Counted from the stretch's first letter, positions 14,445 to 22,037 are shown. The stretch is DNA of 23,278 nucleotides from Lachnospiraceae bacterium (GCA_017652545.1 JAGCAV010000057.1:1-23278), one strand, 5' to 3'. A program made the numbers and translations. Notes: generated by a model from the sequence alone, not told the origin.

Positions 14445-15125
14445 ATGATTACTGAGAACCTTCAGAAGGTCGAGGAAAGGATCTGCGCCGCCTGCGCCAG
14501 AGCCGGACGGGACCGAAAAAGCGTGACACTGGTCGCAGTGAGCAAGACGAAGCCGAATGAAATGATCATGGAGGCATATGAAGCCGGGATCCGCCAGTTC
14601 GGAGAGAACAGGCCTCAGGAAATGCGGGATAAGTGTGCCGCGCTTCCGGCGGACATCAGCTGGCACATGATCGGCCGCCTGCAGCGGAACAAGGTCAAAT
14701 ATGTTGTCGGGCATGCATCCCTGATCCATTCCGTGGATTCGTTTAAGCTCGCTCAGGCGATCAGTGAGGAAGCCGTGAAGAAAGGCGTCACTGCGCGGGT
14801 CCTCGTCGAGGTCAACATGGCCGGAGAGGAGAGCAAGGGCGGTGTGTCGCCGGCAGAGGCTGCGGGCCTGGTGAAAGAGATTGCCGGCCTGCCGAATATG
14901 GAAGTGCGCGGGCTGATGACGATCGCTCCGCTTACCGAAAACCCGGAGGACAACCGCGGGTATTTCGCCGGACTGAGAGATTTATGTATTGACATCGCCC
15001 GGAAAAACATCGATAATACCAGTATGTGTGAGCTTTCCATGGGCATGACCGGCGATTATGAGGTAGCCATTGAGGAAGGCGCGACTTTTGTTCGTGTGGG
15101 AACCGGGATTTTCGGAGAAAGATAA
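14445..15125 (+). CDS. yggS: YggS/YlmE-type PLP homeostasis protein
   Basis: A protein of 226 residues, the usual length. Conserved features are VAVSKTKP with the PLP-binding Lys at residue 34, FGENRPQEM, WHMIGRLQRNKVK, SVDSFKLA, GLMTIAP, and the phosphate-binding C-terminal SMGMTGDYEVAI followed by VRVGTGIFG. It binds pyridoxal phosphate without known catalytic activity and affects vitamin B6 and amino acid balance. The ATG at 14445 is preferred to an in-frame GTG at 14415 because AGGAAG lies five bases before it and the family starts with MI.EN. It precedes sepF by three bases, the widespread ylmE-ylmF pairing. Confidence 0.93.
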   Translation: MITENLQKVEERICAACARAGRDRKSVTLVAVSKTKPNEMIMEAYEAGIRQFGENRPQEMRDKCAALPADISWHMIGRLQRNKVKYVVGHASLIHSVDSFKLAQAISEEAVKKGVTARVLVEVNMAGEESKGGVSPAEAAGLVKEIAGLPNMEVRGLMTIAPLTENPEDNRGYFAGLRDLCIDIARKNIDNTSMCELSMGMTGDYEVAIEEGATFVRVGTGIFGER

Positions 15126-15128
15126 ACA

Positions 15129-15722
15129 ATGAGTGTTTTGGATAAATTTCTGAATGCAATGAAGCTCAATGATGAGGATGACATGGGCCCGGAAGGTTAT
15201 CTGGATGAACCGGATGAGGGCTATGCGGATGCCGACGCACCTGTAAGACGCCGCATCGTCAAGGAACGGGAGGAAGACGATCTGCAGGATCTTCCCGATC
15301 CGGAGGAACCCAAGGAGCGGAAAAGCACCCAGACAAGAAGCAGGAGCGGTTCAGGGACTTCGCGCACAGGGCGGAGCGGCAGCGGCCTCACTTCCAGAAC
15401 AGGTTCTTCCAGACAGAGAAAGCGCCCTGAAACGGAACTCGCCGTATGTGTCATACGTCCGCATTCCATGGAGGATGCCAGAGAAATCACAGAAACGCTG
15501 CGTGAGAAATGCGCGGTGGTTCTGAATGTCGAGAACCTGGAACTGGAACTGGCACAGCGGATCCTGGATTTTACTTCCGGATCCTGCTACGCGATCGACG
15601 GTAACCTTCAGAAGATCAGTAACTATATCTTCATCATCACGCCGCCGAGCATTGAGATATCCGGTGATTTTCAGGAGATCCTGAGCGGTGCGTTTGATGT
15701 CCCTTTTGAGAATCAGTACTGA
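15129..15722 (+). CDS. sepF: Cell division protein SepF
   Basis: A protein of 197 residues. Residues 1-12 (MSVLDKFLNAMK) are the amphipathic membrane-binding helix; an acidic stretch follows, then a low-complexity Arg/Ser/Gly/Thr linker at about 63-100; the conserved SepF domain runs from about 103 to the end (VCVIRPHSMEDAREI, VLNVENLE, QRILDFTSGSCYAIDG). SepF anchors FtsZ to the membrane and shapes the septum. GGAGAAAG inside the yggS end serves as binding site. A terminator follows. The genes often found next in the ylm cluster (ylmG, ylmH, divIVA) are absent here. Confidence 0.93.
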   Translation: MSVLDKFLNAMKLNDEDDMGPEGYLDEPDEGYADADAPVRRRIVKEREEDDLQDLPDPEEPKERKSTQTRSRSGSGTSRTGRSGSGLTSRTGSSRQRKRPETELAVCVIRPHSMEDAREITETLREKCAVVLNVENLELELAQRILDFTSGSCYAIDGNLQKISNYIFIITPPSIEISGDFQEILSGAFDVPFENQY

Positions 15723-15744
15723 TCAGGCACCGATATATGACTGC

Positions 15745-15779
15745 AAGTCCGCGGGGCAATGCCTGCGGGCTTTGTTTTT
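15745..15779 (+). terminator. Rho-independent terminator after sepF
   Basis: AAGTCCGC (15745-15752) pairs with GCGGGCTT (15765-15772), including one G-U pair, around a GGGGCAATGCCT loop that can fold further. TTTGTTTTT at 15771-15779 is the U tract. The signal lies before the aroB start, so aroB needs its own promoter or read-through; no promoter is obvious in the 42 bases left. Confidence 0.75.
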
Positions 15780-15807
15780 GAGATCAGACAGGACCGGTCA
15801 CCCCGGC

Positions 15808-15824
15808 AGGAGGATAAGGCTTTG
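15808..15824 (+). promoter_or_regulatory. Ribosome binding site and TTG start of aroB
   Basis: AGGAGG at 15808-15813 stands eight bases before an in-frame TTG at 15822. An in-frame ATG at 15759 is the only earlier ATG, but it lies within the loop of the sepF terminator and has no binding site, so TTG is the better start. Confidence 0.8.
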
Positions 15825-16928
15825 AATACGGTATTGCCGGTGAAGGCGGGGAACGCCTTTGCTTATCAGATTGTGATCGAAGACAGCTTTGACGGGATCG
15901 CGCAGGCGCTGGAGCCGCTCGACCTCAGGGAAAGAAGAGTGTGCATCGTCACGGATGATACAGTTGAAAAGCTGTATGCCGCGGAACTGACCCGGCTGCT
16001 TTCGCCCTGCTGCAGACAGGTCTTCCTGTATTCATTTCCTGCGGGAGAAAAAAGCAAGAACGTGGAGCAGGTTCAGGAAATGTACCGTTTCTTTCTGGAG
16101 TGCGGTCTTGACAGGTCTGATGTGCTGGTGGCGCTTGGCGGCGGTGTGACAGGCGATATGACAGGCTATGCGGCAGCCACATATCTCAGGGGGATCCGCT
16201 TTGTTCAGGTTCCGACCACACTGCTTGCGCAGGTGGATTCAAGTATAGGCGGAAAGACCGGTGTCGACTTTGAAGGATATAAAAACATGATCGGCGCCTT
16301 CTATATGCCTTCACTGGTGTATATCAATATCCGGACGCTTAAGACGCTTTCGGATGAGCAGTTTGCCTGCGGTATGGGAGAAGTCCTGAAGCATGGCCTG
16401 ATCCGAGATGCGTCCTATTATGAATGGACGATCGAAAACATGTTTGAGATACAGGCACGGGAACCGCAGATCCTGATGCAGATGGTCAGGCGCAGCTGTG
16501 AGATCAAACGGAGCGTGGTGGAGAAGGATCCGACGGAAAAGGGGGAGCGGGCGCTCCTCAACTTTGGACATACGATCGGGCATGCCATCGAAAAACTGAA
16601 AAACTTTACCATGCTTCATGGCCAGTGCGTCAGCCTCGGCATGGTTGCAGCCGCCCGGATATCCTGGAAACGCGGCCTGATCGATGACGGCGAATTTTAT
16701 GAGATCAGGGACATGAACGTCGGTTTTGAACTGCCCATCAGCTTCGACGGGCTGAAGGCGGAAGACATTCTGGCTGCCACGAAAAAAGACAAGAAGATGA
16801 ACGGGGACCATGTGAGGTTTATTCTTCTGAAAAAGATCGGAAAGGCTTTCATTGACGAGACAGTGACGGACGAGGAGATGCTGGAGGCGATCCGGTCCAT
16901 GGATGCGGAGCTCTGGGCCAATGAGTGA
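15822..16928 (+). CDS. aroB: 3-dehydroquinate synthase
   Basis: With the TTG start the protein has 368 residues, the family's usual size. The NAD-binding GGGVTGDMTGYAA lies at 106-118, and the signature FVQVPTTLLAQVDSSIGGKTGVD at 127-149. GMGEVLKHG carries the first zinc ligand (E187); GHTIGHAIE and LHGQCVSLGM carry the two zinc histidines. The enzyme converts DAHP to 3-dehydroquinate, step two of the shikimate pathway, in the cytosol. It overlaps lspA by eight bases. Finding aroB between sepF and lspA, without other aro genes, is unusual relative to the standard ylm-lspA-rluD order. Confidence 0.95.
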   Translation: MNTVLPVKAGNAFAYQIVIEDSFDGIAQALEPLDLRERRVCIVTDDTVEKLYAAELTRLLSPCCRQVFLYSFPAGEKSKNVEQVQEMYRFFLECGLDRSDVLVALGGGVTGDMTGYAAATYLRGIRFVQVPTTLLAQVDSSIGGKTGVDFEGYKNMIGAFYMPSLVYINIRTLKTLSDEQFACGMGEVLKHGLIRDASYYEWTIENMFEIQAREPQILMQMVRRSCEIKRSVVEKDPTEKGERALLNFGHTIGHAIEKLKNFTMLHGQCVSLGMVAAARISWKRGLIDDGEFYEIRDMNVGFELPISFDGLKAEDILAATKKDKKMNGDHVRFILLKKIGKAFIDETVTDEEMLEAIRSMDAELWANE

Positions 16929-17409
16929 GAAGCAAAGGTATTTCTGTGCCGCAGGGGCAGCCATCCTTCTCCTTATTGCGGATCAGCTGACCAAACATCT
17001 GGCAGTGCGCGCCCTGGCGAACGGAACGGTGATCCGGATCATTCCCGGTGTGCTGGAGCTGACACTTGTATACAACACAGGCGCGGCTTTCGGACTGGGA
17101 CAGGGAGGACAGCTGCTGTTTACGGGGCTGGCGTTTCTGATCAGCGCGGGTATACTGATCTGGCTGTACAGGGCCGTCAATGGCGCAGACGGTCTTCTCA
17201 GGCAGGCGGCTTTGGTTCTGATTCTTTCCGGTGCGCTGGGCAATGCCCTGGACCGGATCAGATGGCGCTATGTGATCGATTTCATTTATATCAGGCTGAT
17301 CGATTTTCCGGTTTTTAACATTGCCGATATCTGCGTCACAGTGGGATGCGCCCTGCTGTTCCTGGACATGTTCCTGTGGGACAGAACGGGCCATGGTGAA
17401 CCTGGGTAA
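16921..17409 (+). CDS. lspA: Lipoprotein signal peptidase (signal peptidase II)
   Basis: A protein of 162 residues with four membrane segments. Conserved boxes: ADQLTK at 20-25, YNTGAAFG at 51-58, GNALDR at 107-112 with catalytic D111, YVIDF at 117-121, and FNIADICVT at 132-140 with catalytic D136. It cleaves the signal peptide of prolipoproteins after lipid attachment. The ATG at 16921 overlaps the end of aroB and has GGAG ten bases before it; an ATG at 16903 adds six non-conserved residues. The stop is followed by the third copy of the GAG-rich repeat. Lack of rluD directly behind it is due to the inserted lactonase gene. Confidence 0.94.
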   Translation: MSEKQRYFCAAGAAILLLIADQLTKHLAVRALANGTVIRIIPGVLELTLVYNTGAAFGLGQGGQLLFTGLAFLISAGILIWLYRAVNGADGLLRQAALVLILSGALGNALDRIRWRYVIDFIYIRLIDFPVFNIADICVTVGCALLFLDMFLWDRTGHGEPG

Positions 17410-17471
17410 GTGTGGAATTTGGAGAGTTGAAGGTGAAGCATTTGAGAACAGTGTGGAGTCCGGAGAGTGGA
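17410..17471 (+). repeat. GAG-rich repeat copy behind lspA
   Basis: Two 21-base segments, 17410-17430 and 17451-17471, both of form GTGTGGARTYYGGAGAGTKGA, match at 17 of 21 positions. They share the GGAGAGTTGA core with the arrays after mreB and mrdA. The first copy begins directly after the lspA stop codon. Confidence 0.7.
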
Positions 17472-17506
17472 GCTGTACTCTTTAGTGGCGTCTGGAGGTT
17501 TGGGAT

Positions 17507-18559
17507 ATGAGTAAAAAGTATGCGGCCTATGTCGGAACATATACAAACGGGAGCAGTCTCGGGATCCATGTGTATGATGTGGATGTGGAAGGACAGCGTC
17601 TGGAGGAAAGATGCGTTGTTCCTGTGCACAATTCCTCGCATATCACAAAATCTCAGAATGGGGAATACCTGTACTCGATCGCAGACGAAGGCGTGCAGGT
17701 GCTGCACATCGAACCGGACGGAAACCTGACACCGATCAACAAGGTCGGGATCGAAGGCATGAGGGGGTGTTATCTGTCTGTGGATCAGAAAGGCAGATTC
17801 CTTTTTGTGGGCGGATATCATGACGGAAAGGTGACGGTTGTGGAGACACAGCAGGACGGCAGGCTTGGCTCTGTCATGGACGGTGTGTTCCATAAGGGAC
17901 TCGGCAGCGCGGCGGAACGGAATTTCCGCCCTCACGTAAGCTGTGTCATTCCTACGCCGGACGGGGAATTCCTGTGTGCCGTGGATAACGGCCTGGACCA
18001 TGTCAAGATCTATACAGTCAATGAAAAGACCGGAAAGCTGAAGCTGCTGGATATTCTCAGATGCAGACTCGAGTCCGGACCGAGGCTTATGACCTTTTCT
18101 CCCAACGGAAGGTTTGCCTATATCAACTGTGAACTGACAAATACCATCAATGTGTATACCTATGACGGATCAGGCAAGAATCCGGAATTTGAACTGATCC
18201 AGGTTGTGGAGACCGTGATGGATAAGAAGGAGGTATCCAGTGCCAGCTGTGCACTGAAGTTTTCACCGAGCGGACAGTTCCTCCTCACATCCAGCGCCGG
18301 AGAGAATACGGTGGGCATTTTCCGGGCGGACCAGGAAACGGGCCTTCTTGAGAAGATCTGTATCCTGCCCATCAGCGGCGGTTATCCAAAGGATGTGGAC
18401 CTTTTGCCGGACGAGCGGACACTGGTGGTGCTCTGTCATGAGTCCAATTACATCCGGTTCTTTACCTTTGACCCGGAGAGAAAAGTCATCATCATGAAAG
18501 GCAGGCAGCTGCCGGTTGAGACGCCCAACTGTATCCTGATATCGGAGATAGATTCATGA
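17507..18559 (+). CDS. Lactonase family beta-propeller protein (Pgl/YkgB-like)
   Basis: A protein of 350 residues matching the seven-bladed lactonase family (COG2706). It starts with AAYVGTYTNGSSLGIHVYDVD and has repeated blade motifs such as RPHVSCVIPTPDGEFLCAVDNGLDHV, PRLMTFSPNGRFAYI and CALKFSPSGQFLLTS. Relatives include 6-phosphogluconolactonase and muconate-lactonising-type enzymes; 6-phosphogluconolactonase is the most common label but the substrate cannot be read from the sequence. There is no signal peptide, so it is cytosolic. GGAGG at 17494-17498 sets the start. It overlaps rluD by four bases (ATGA), implying translational coupling. Confidence 0.85.
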   Translation: MSKKYAAYVGTYTNGSSLGIHVYDVDVEGQRLEERCVVPVHNSSHITKSQNGEYLYSIADEGVQVLHIEPDGNLTPINKVGIEGMRGCYLSVDQKGRFLFVGGYHDGKVTVVETQQDGRLGSVMDGVFHKGLGSAAERNFRPHVSCVIPTPDGEFLCAVDNGLDHVKIYTVNEKTGKLKLLDILRCRLESGPRLMTFSPNGRFAYINCELTNTINVYTYDGSGKNPEFELIQVVETVMDKKEVSSASCALKFSPSGQFLLTSSAGENTVGIFRADQETGLLEKICILPISGGYPKDVDLLPDERTLVVLCHESNYIRFFTFDPERKVIIMKGRQLPVETPNCILISEIDS

Positions 18560-19497
18560 AGATCCTTGTTGCAGGCGGAGAAGGTCTGAGCGCCGAGTCG
18601 CAGCGCCTGGATAAGTATCTGGCCGGGCAGTGCCCTGAACTTTCCAGATCCTTCATCCAGAAACTGATCAAAGAGGAACAGATCACGGTCAACGGTATGC
18701 CCGGCAGGGCCCGGGATAAAGTGGCGGAAGGAGACCTGATCGAATTTGAGGTTCCGGAGCCCGAGAGCGCGGACATCCTTCCGGAGGATATCCCGCTGGA
18801 TATCCTTTACGAGGACCGGGATGTGATCGTTGTGAATAAGCCAAAGGGGATGGTTGTTCATCCGGCTGCCGGGCATTACAGCGGAACGCTTGTAAATGCG
18901 CTGATGTATCACTGCGGAAGCCAGCTTTCCGGGATCAACGGCGTGCTGCGGCCCGGGATCGTTCACCGGATCGACCGGGATACGACCGGCTCTGTGATCG
19001 CCTGTAAAAACGACAGGGCGCATCAGGAGATCGCCAGGCAGCTGGAGCAGCATACCATAACCAGACGGTACCGTGCGATCGTTCGCGGCAATATAAAAGA
19101 GGATGAGGGGGTCGTTGACGCCCCGATCGGAAGGCACAGAACCGACCGCAAGCGCATGGCGATCGTCAGTGACGGGAAGAGAGCCGTGACCCATTACAGG
19201 GTACTGGAGCGGTTCGGGGATTATACCTATATTGAATGCGTCCTGGAGACAGGGCGGACTCATCAGATCAGAGTCCACATGAGCAGTATTTCTCATCCGC
19301 TGCTTGGGGATGAGGTGTATGGCCGGACAAAGGCCGGTGCGGTACCGGCCCGGCTGCGCCATGTGCAGTGGTCCGGCCAGGTCCTTCACGCCATGGTCCT
19401 GGGCTTCACGCATCCTGCCACAGGTGAATATATGGAATTTACGGCACCGCTGCCTGCCTACTTTGAAGAGATCCTGGAAGCGCTTCGCGGAAAGTGA
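18556..19497 (+). CDS. rluD: RluD-type 23S rRNA pseudouridine synthase
   Basis: A protein of 313 residues. An N-terminal S4 RNA-binding domain (about 16-75: QRLDKYLAGQ, SRSFIQKLIKEEQITVNG) precedes the RluA-family catalytic domain with NKPKGMVVHPAAGH, the HRIDRDTTG box holding catalytic D140, RRYRAIVRG and ETGRTHQIRVHM. It isomerises uridines to pseudouridine in structured RNA, most likely 23S rRNA helix 69. The S4 domain and the usual lspA-rluD neighbourhood support RluD over RluA or RluC; the symbol is by homology only. GGAG at 18544-18547 fits the start. The stop abuts, with no gap, the stop of the convergent XRE gene. Confidence 0.9.
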   Translation: MKILVAGGEGLSAESQRLDKYLAGQCPELSRSFIQKLIKEEQITVNGMPGRARDKVAEGDLIEFEVPEPESADILPEDIPLDILYEDRDVIVVNKPKGMVVHPAAGHYSGTLVNALMYHCGSQLSGINGVLRPGIVHRIDRDTTGSVIACKNDRAHQEIARQLEQHTITRRYRAIVRGNIKEDEGVVDAPIGRHRTDRKRMAIVSDGKRAVTHYRVLERFGDYTYIECVLETGRTHQIRVHMSSISHPLLGDEVYGRTKAGAVPARLRHVQWSGQVLHAMVLGFTHPATGEYMEFTAPLPAYFEEILEALRGK

Positions 19498-19923
19498 TCA
19501 GATCATGGTATCCTCATTCGCGTCGAACAGAAGGTCATTGATCGTATACAGATCCATCTGGTGATCAATGCCATAGATGATGATGGCATCCCATCTGTTC
19601 CTGGCGTACAGCTGTCCCATTCCCGCATGAAGGAGCAGACGCTGCGTTTCATCAAGCGTCAGCTTAAGCCCGATGCAGATGCACAGGAGCCTTGTCCGGG
19701 AGGGAGAGCGCCTGCCGGAGATGAGCTGGTGCAGGTAAACGTCGCTCATGCCGGAAGCCTTGGCCAGGTCGGCTTTATTGACCCCCTTTTTGCGGATCTG
19801 CTCCTTCAGAAGTCTGGAAAAGTCTTTTTTGGAAAAATGATCGGTGTTTTCCTCCAGGAACTTCTGCAGATCCGTGGCATTCATCAGTTCTGTATTCATA
19901 TCATCTGTATTTCTTTTAATCAT
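19498..19923 (-). CDS. XRE-family HTH regulator next to a kinase module
   Basis: A protein of 141 residues on the minus strand. Residues 34-92 form a Cro/C1-type helix-turn-helix: FSRLLKEQIRKKGVNKADLAKASGMSDVYLHQLISGRR. The C-terminal ~50 residues (LTLDETQRLLLHAG, LYARNRWDAIIIYGI, TINDLLF) form a second conserved segment, not a known ligand-binding domain to me. The N-terminal 30 residues are polar and acidic. It diverges from the kinase gene with 138 bases between starts and may control it. AAAGG lies 11 bases before the start, a modest binding site. Minus-strand TATACT at 19974-19969 could be its -10, with no clear -35. Its stop touches that of rluD. Confidence 0.82.
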   Translation of the reverse strand: MIKRNTDDMNTELMNATDLQKFLEENTDHFSKKDFSRLLKEQIRKKGVNKADLAKASGMSDVYLHQLISGRRSPSRTRLLCICIGLKLTLDETQRLLLHAGMGQLYARNRWDAIIIYGIDHQMDLYTINDLLFDANEDTMI

Positions 19924-19995
19924 GATGCAGCTGCCTTTCTTTGAATGGCCGGTTTTCTTTCATGCCCAGTATAAAGAGAAAAAGCGGAAAAGACC

Positions 19996-20019
19996 ATATG
20001 CAGGCTGCATATCTTTTTT
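19996..20019. promoter_or_regulatory. Dyad with following T run in the XRE/kinase divergent region
   Basis: ATATGCA (19996-20002) and TGCATAT (20006-20012) form a perfect 7-bp inverted repeat around GGC, followed on the plus strand by C and six T (20014-20019). It is either an operator for the XRE protein or, if transcription begins upstream, a weak attenuator in the kinase leader. A second dyad, CCGGC-TGCT-GCCGG, follows at 20024-20037. Confidence 0.45.
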
Positions 20020-20061
20020 ACATCCGGCTGCTGCCGGAAAAAGAACAGGAGTATTCGGAAA

Positions 20062-20808
20062 TTGGAAGATCTATATGCTTTTGTCAATAAATACATTGAG
20101 GAGATGTTTGAAACGGAAGCCGTGCTGAAGACATCTCCCAGAGGCACGATCACAAAACTCCGGAAGAAAACAAGCCATCAGCGTTACATCTGCCGGAGAT
20201 TCTCCGGGTCCGGCGACATTTATTCCGCTCTGCTCGGGAAACGCTGCGCGCAGCTGCCGCAGATCTATGAGGCTGCGCACAGGAAGACGGCGGACGATAC
20301 CGAAGGCCGCGGCATGGATGATATACAGCAGACCGTTGTGCTGGAAGAATATCTCGTAGGTGATACGCTCGCCATGCTGCTTCAGGCCGGACCGCTCACG
20401 GGCAGCCAGGTCAAGAACATCTCCGTTCAGCTGTGCAGGGGCCTGCATGTCCTTCATTCCATGGGCTGGGTACACAGAGATATCAAACCGGAAAATGTGA
20501 TGCTCTGCCCGGACCGGGTGGTGCTGATCGATTTCGACGCGGCAAGAAGCTATGATTCGGAAAAAACGAAAGATACCCGGGTCCTGGGAACTGTGGGCTA
20601 CGCGCCGCCGGAACAGTACGGTATTTCCGAGACGGATTACCGGGCGGATATCTATGCCATGGGTGTGCTGATCAATGAAATGCTGACAGGGGAGCATCCT
20701 TCCCAGGTGCTTGCCGGCGGTCGTTGGGGGAGGATCATCTCCAGGTGCACCATGATCAATCCGCGGAAGCGATACGGATCCGTTCACGAACTGATGGAGG
20801 CTCTCTGA
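20062..20808 (+). CDS. Soluble Ser/Thr protein kinase
   Basis: A protein of 248 residues from a TTG start, with AGGAG at 20047-20051 before it; an ATG at 20104 is the fallback. It is a small Hanks-type kinase: catalytic loop HRDIKPEN (D140, K142, N145), metal motif DFD (157-159, in place of DFG), LGTVGYAPPEQYG as activation segment and P+1 loop, and DIYAMGVLINEMLTG. The glycine-rich loop is not recognisable, and the usual VAIK lysine region reads YICRRF, with Arg in place of Lys. There is no membrane segment, PASTA repeat or other domain. Its stop overlaps the start of the next gene by one base, so the membrane protein downstream is its probable partner. Confidence 0.87.
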   Translation: MEDLYAFVNKYIEEMFETEAVLKTSPRGTITKLRKKTSHQRYICRRFSGSGDIYSALLGKRCAQLPQIYEAAHRKTADDTEGRGMDDIQQTVVLEEYLVGDTLAMLLQAGPLTGSQVKNISVQLCRGLHVLHSMGWVHRDIKPENVMLCPDRVVLIDFDAARSYDSEKTKDTRVLGTVGYAPPEQYGISETDYRADIYAMGVLINEMLTGEHPSQVLAGGRWGRIISRCTMINPRKRYGSVHELMEAL

Positions 20809-22037
20809 TGAAAAAATGCATTTACTGCGGCCGGGAACTGCCGGCAGACGCGTCATGGTGTCCGTACTGTGAAAAGGCGCAGGATCAGACCGAGGAAGTG
20901 AAAACACCTGTCAGAAAACGCAGACTTCTGATCGCCTGTACGGCATTTGTGCTCCTTCTGGTGACCGGCGGCATTCTGTTGTACAGATACCACAGTCCGA
21001 AGGTGTATGAAGGAGGTTCATCACTGGATTACAGGATCAATGGGAAAAACTGCAGGGTCTTACTGTCTTTCGATTCAGACGCAGGTCTGACAGGGAACAG
21101 CATGGATCAGGTTACAGGCCAGGAACTGCCGGGTAATGCATCAGCGTTCCCATCCCAGCTGTTTGCCTGGTCGGCAGATGATCCGGCAATCATGGACGCA
21201 TTCATTTCCGAGGTGGAATCCTGTCAGGTGACGGCCAAACCGCAGGATGGAGCCGCTGCCATGGATGTCTATGGTCCGGTTTTGGGCAGTGAGAGCGGTT
21301 TCTCCAACGCTGCATGGAAAGCGGATATCGTTTACACGACCGACTGTGCAACCAATATCATCTGCTGGGAAATCAGAATGAAAAACAGGGATATCCTCCG
21401 GCTGTATCAGACAATTACCTGTGAGGCACTGCCCTGCATTGATTATCACTTTGAGGATACGCCCATGGAGACGGTGGAGCAGATCAGCGCGCTGATCAAA
21501 AAGACAGCTGAGGAAGAGACGCCCGAAACCGTATTGCGGCTCTTCCTGCCGCCGGTCACTTATGAAGGTACACTGGTGATGGATGAGCGGACTGCCGTGC
21601 TGTTTGGTTCTGAGGAGGATGGAAAAAAGACGACCTTCACGGATACGATCGAAATCAGAACCCGCAAGCCGATGATCGCCGAATTCTACGATCTGGAGTT
21701 TCAGGGTGACGGCGGGACCGGCATCATCAGCAGGGATGCGCTTCGCCTCCAGGCCTGTCTCTTTACCGGATGGGATATCGGTGTAGACGCCCAGGAAGGC
21801 GCCTGGGTCTCCATCAATAACTGTGCAATGGTCGGCAACGGAACTGGCTTCCGGTTTGATTCCCATTTGTCCACCTTCTCGAATGAAACGTATGAAAATG
21901 TGGTGTTTGCCGAGAACGGGATCGGAATGCAGATCTGCAATGTGCCGGGAAATGCAACGCTGCAGTTTTACGGAACCGTATTTGACGCGAATACGGTGGA
22001 TCTGGAGGATCCGAAAGGCCGGGTGAACCTGAATTGA
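20808..22037 (+). CDS. Zinc-ribbon, single-pass membrane protein with predicted beta-helix ectodomain
   Basis: A protein of 409 residues starting in the kinase stop (TGATG), with GGAGG at 20796-20800. Residues 4-21 form a zinc ribbon (C4, C7, C18, C21). A basic stretch, KTPVRKRR, leads into one membrane segment at about 39-59, placing the ribbon in the cytosol and residues 62-409 outside. The middle (70-230) shows no domain I recognise. From about 235 the pattern of short strands with turns (AEFYDLEFQGDGG, LRLQACLFTGWD, VSINNCAMVGNGTG, YENVVFAENGIG, LQFYGTVFDANTVD) is typical of a right-handed parallel beta-helix of pectate-lyase-like proteins; no catalytic residues can be assigned. A sensor or scaffold for the kinase is an inference. 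Confidence 0.8.
   Translation: MKKCIYCGRELPADASWCPYCEKAQDQTEEVKTPVRKRRLLIACTAFVLLLVTGGILLYRYHSPKVYEGGSSLDYRINGKNCRVLLSFDSDAGLTGNSMDQVTGQELPGNASAFPSQLFAWSADDPAIMDAFISEVESCQVTAKPQDGAAAMDVYGPVLGSESGFSNAAWKADIVYTTDCATNIICWEIRMKNRDILRLYQTITCEALPCIDYHFEDTPMETVEQISALIKKTAEEETPETVLRLFLPPVTYEGTLVMDERTAVLFGSEEDGKKTTFTDTIEIRTRKPMIAEFYDLEFQGDGGTGIISRDALRLQACLFTGWDIGVDAQEGAWVSINNCAMVGNGTGFRFDSHLSTFSNETYENVVFAENGIGMQICNVPGNATLQFYGTVFDANTVDLEDPKGRVNLN

Noticed and set aside
15759..15821. ATG start for aroB at 15759.
   Set aside because: It lies in the loop of the sepF terminator, lacks a binding site and adds 21 residues beyond the family N-terminus.
20071..20907. A 278-codon minus-strand frame opposite the kinase.
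   Set aside because: Shadow of the kinase gene; no recognisable domain or binding site, and the plus strand carries all kinase motifs.
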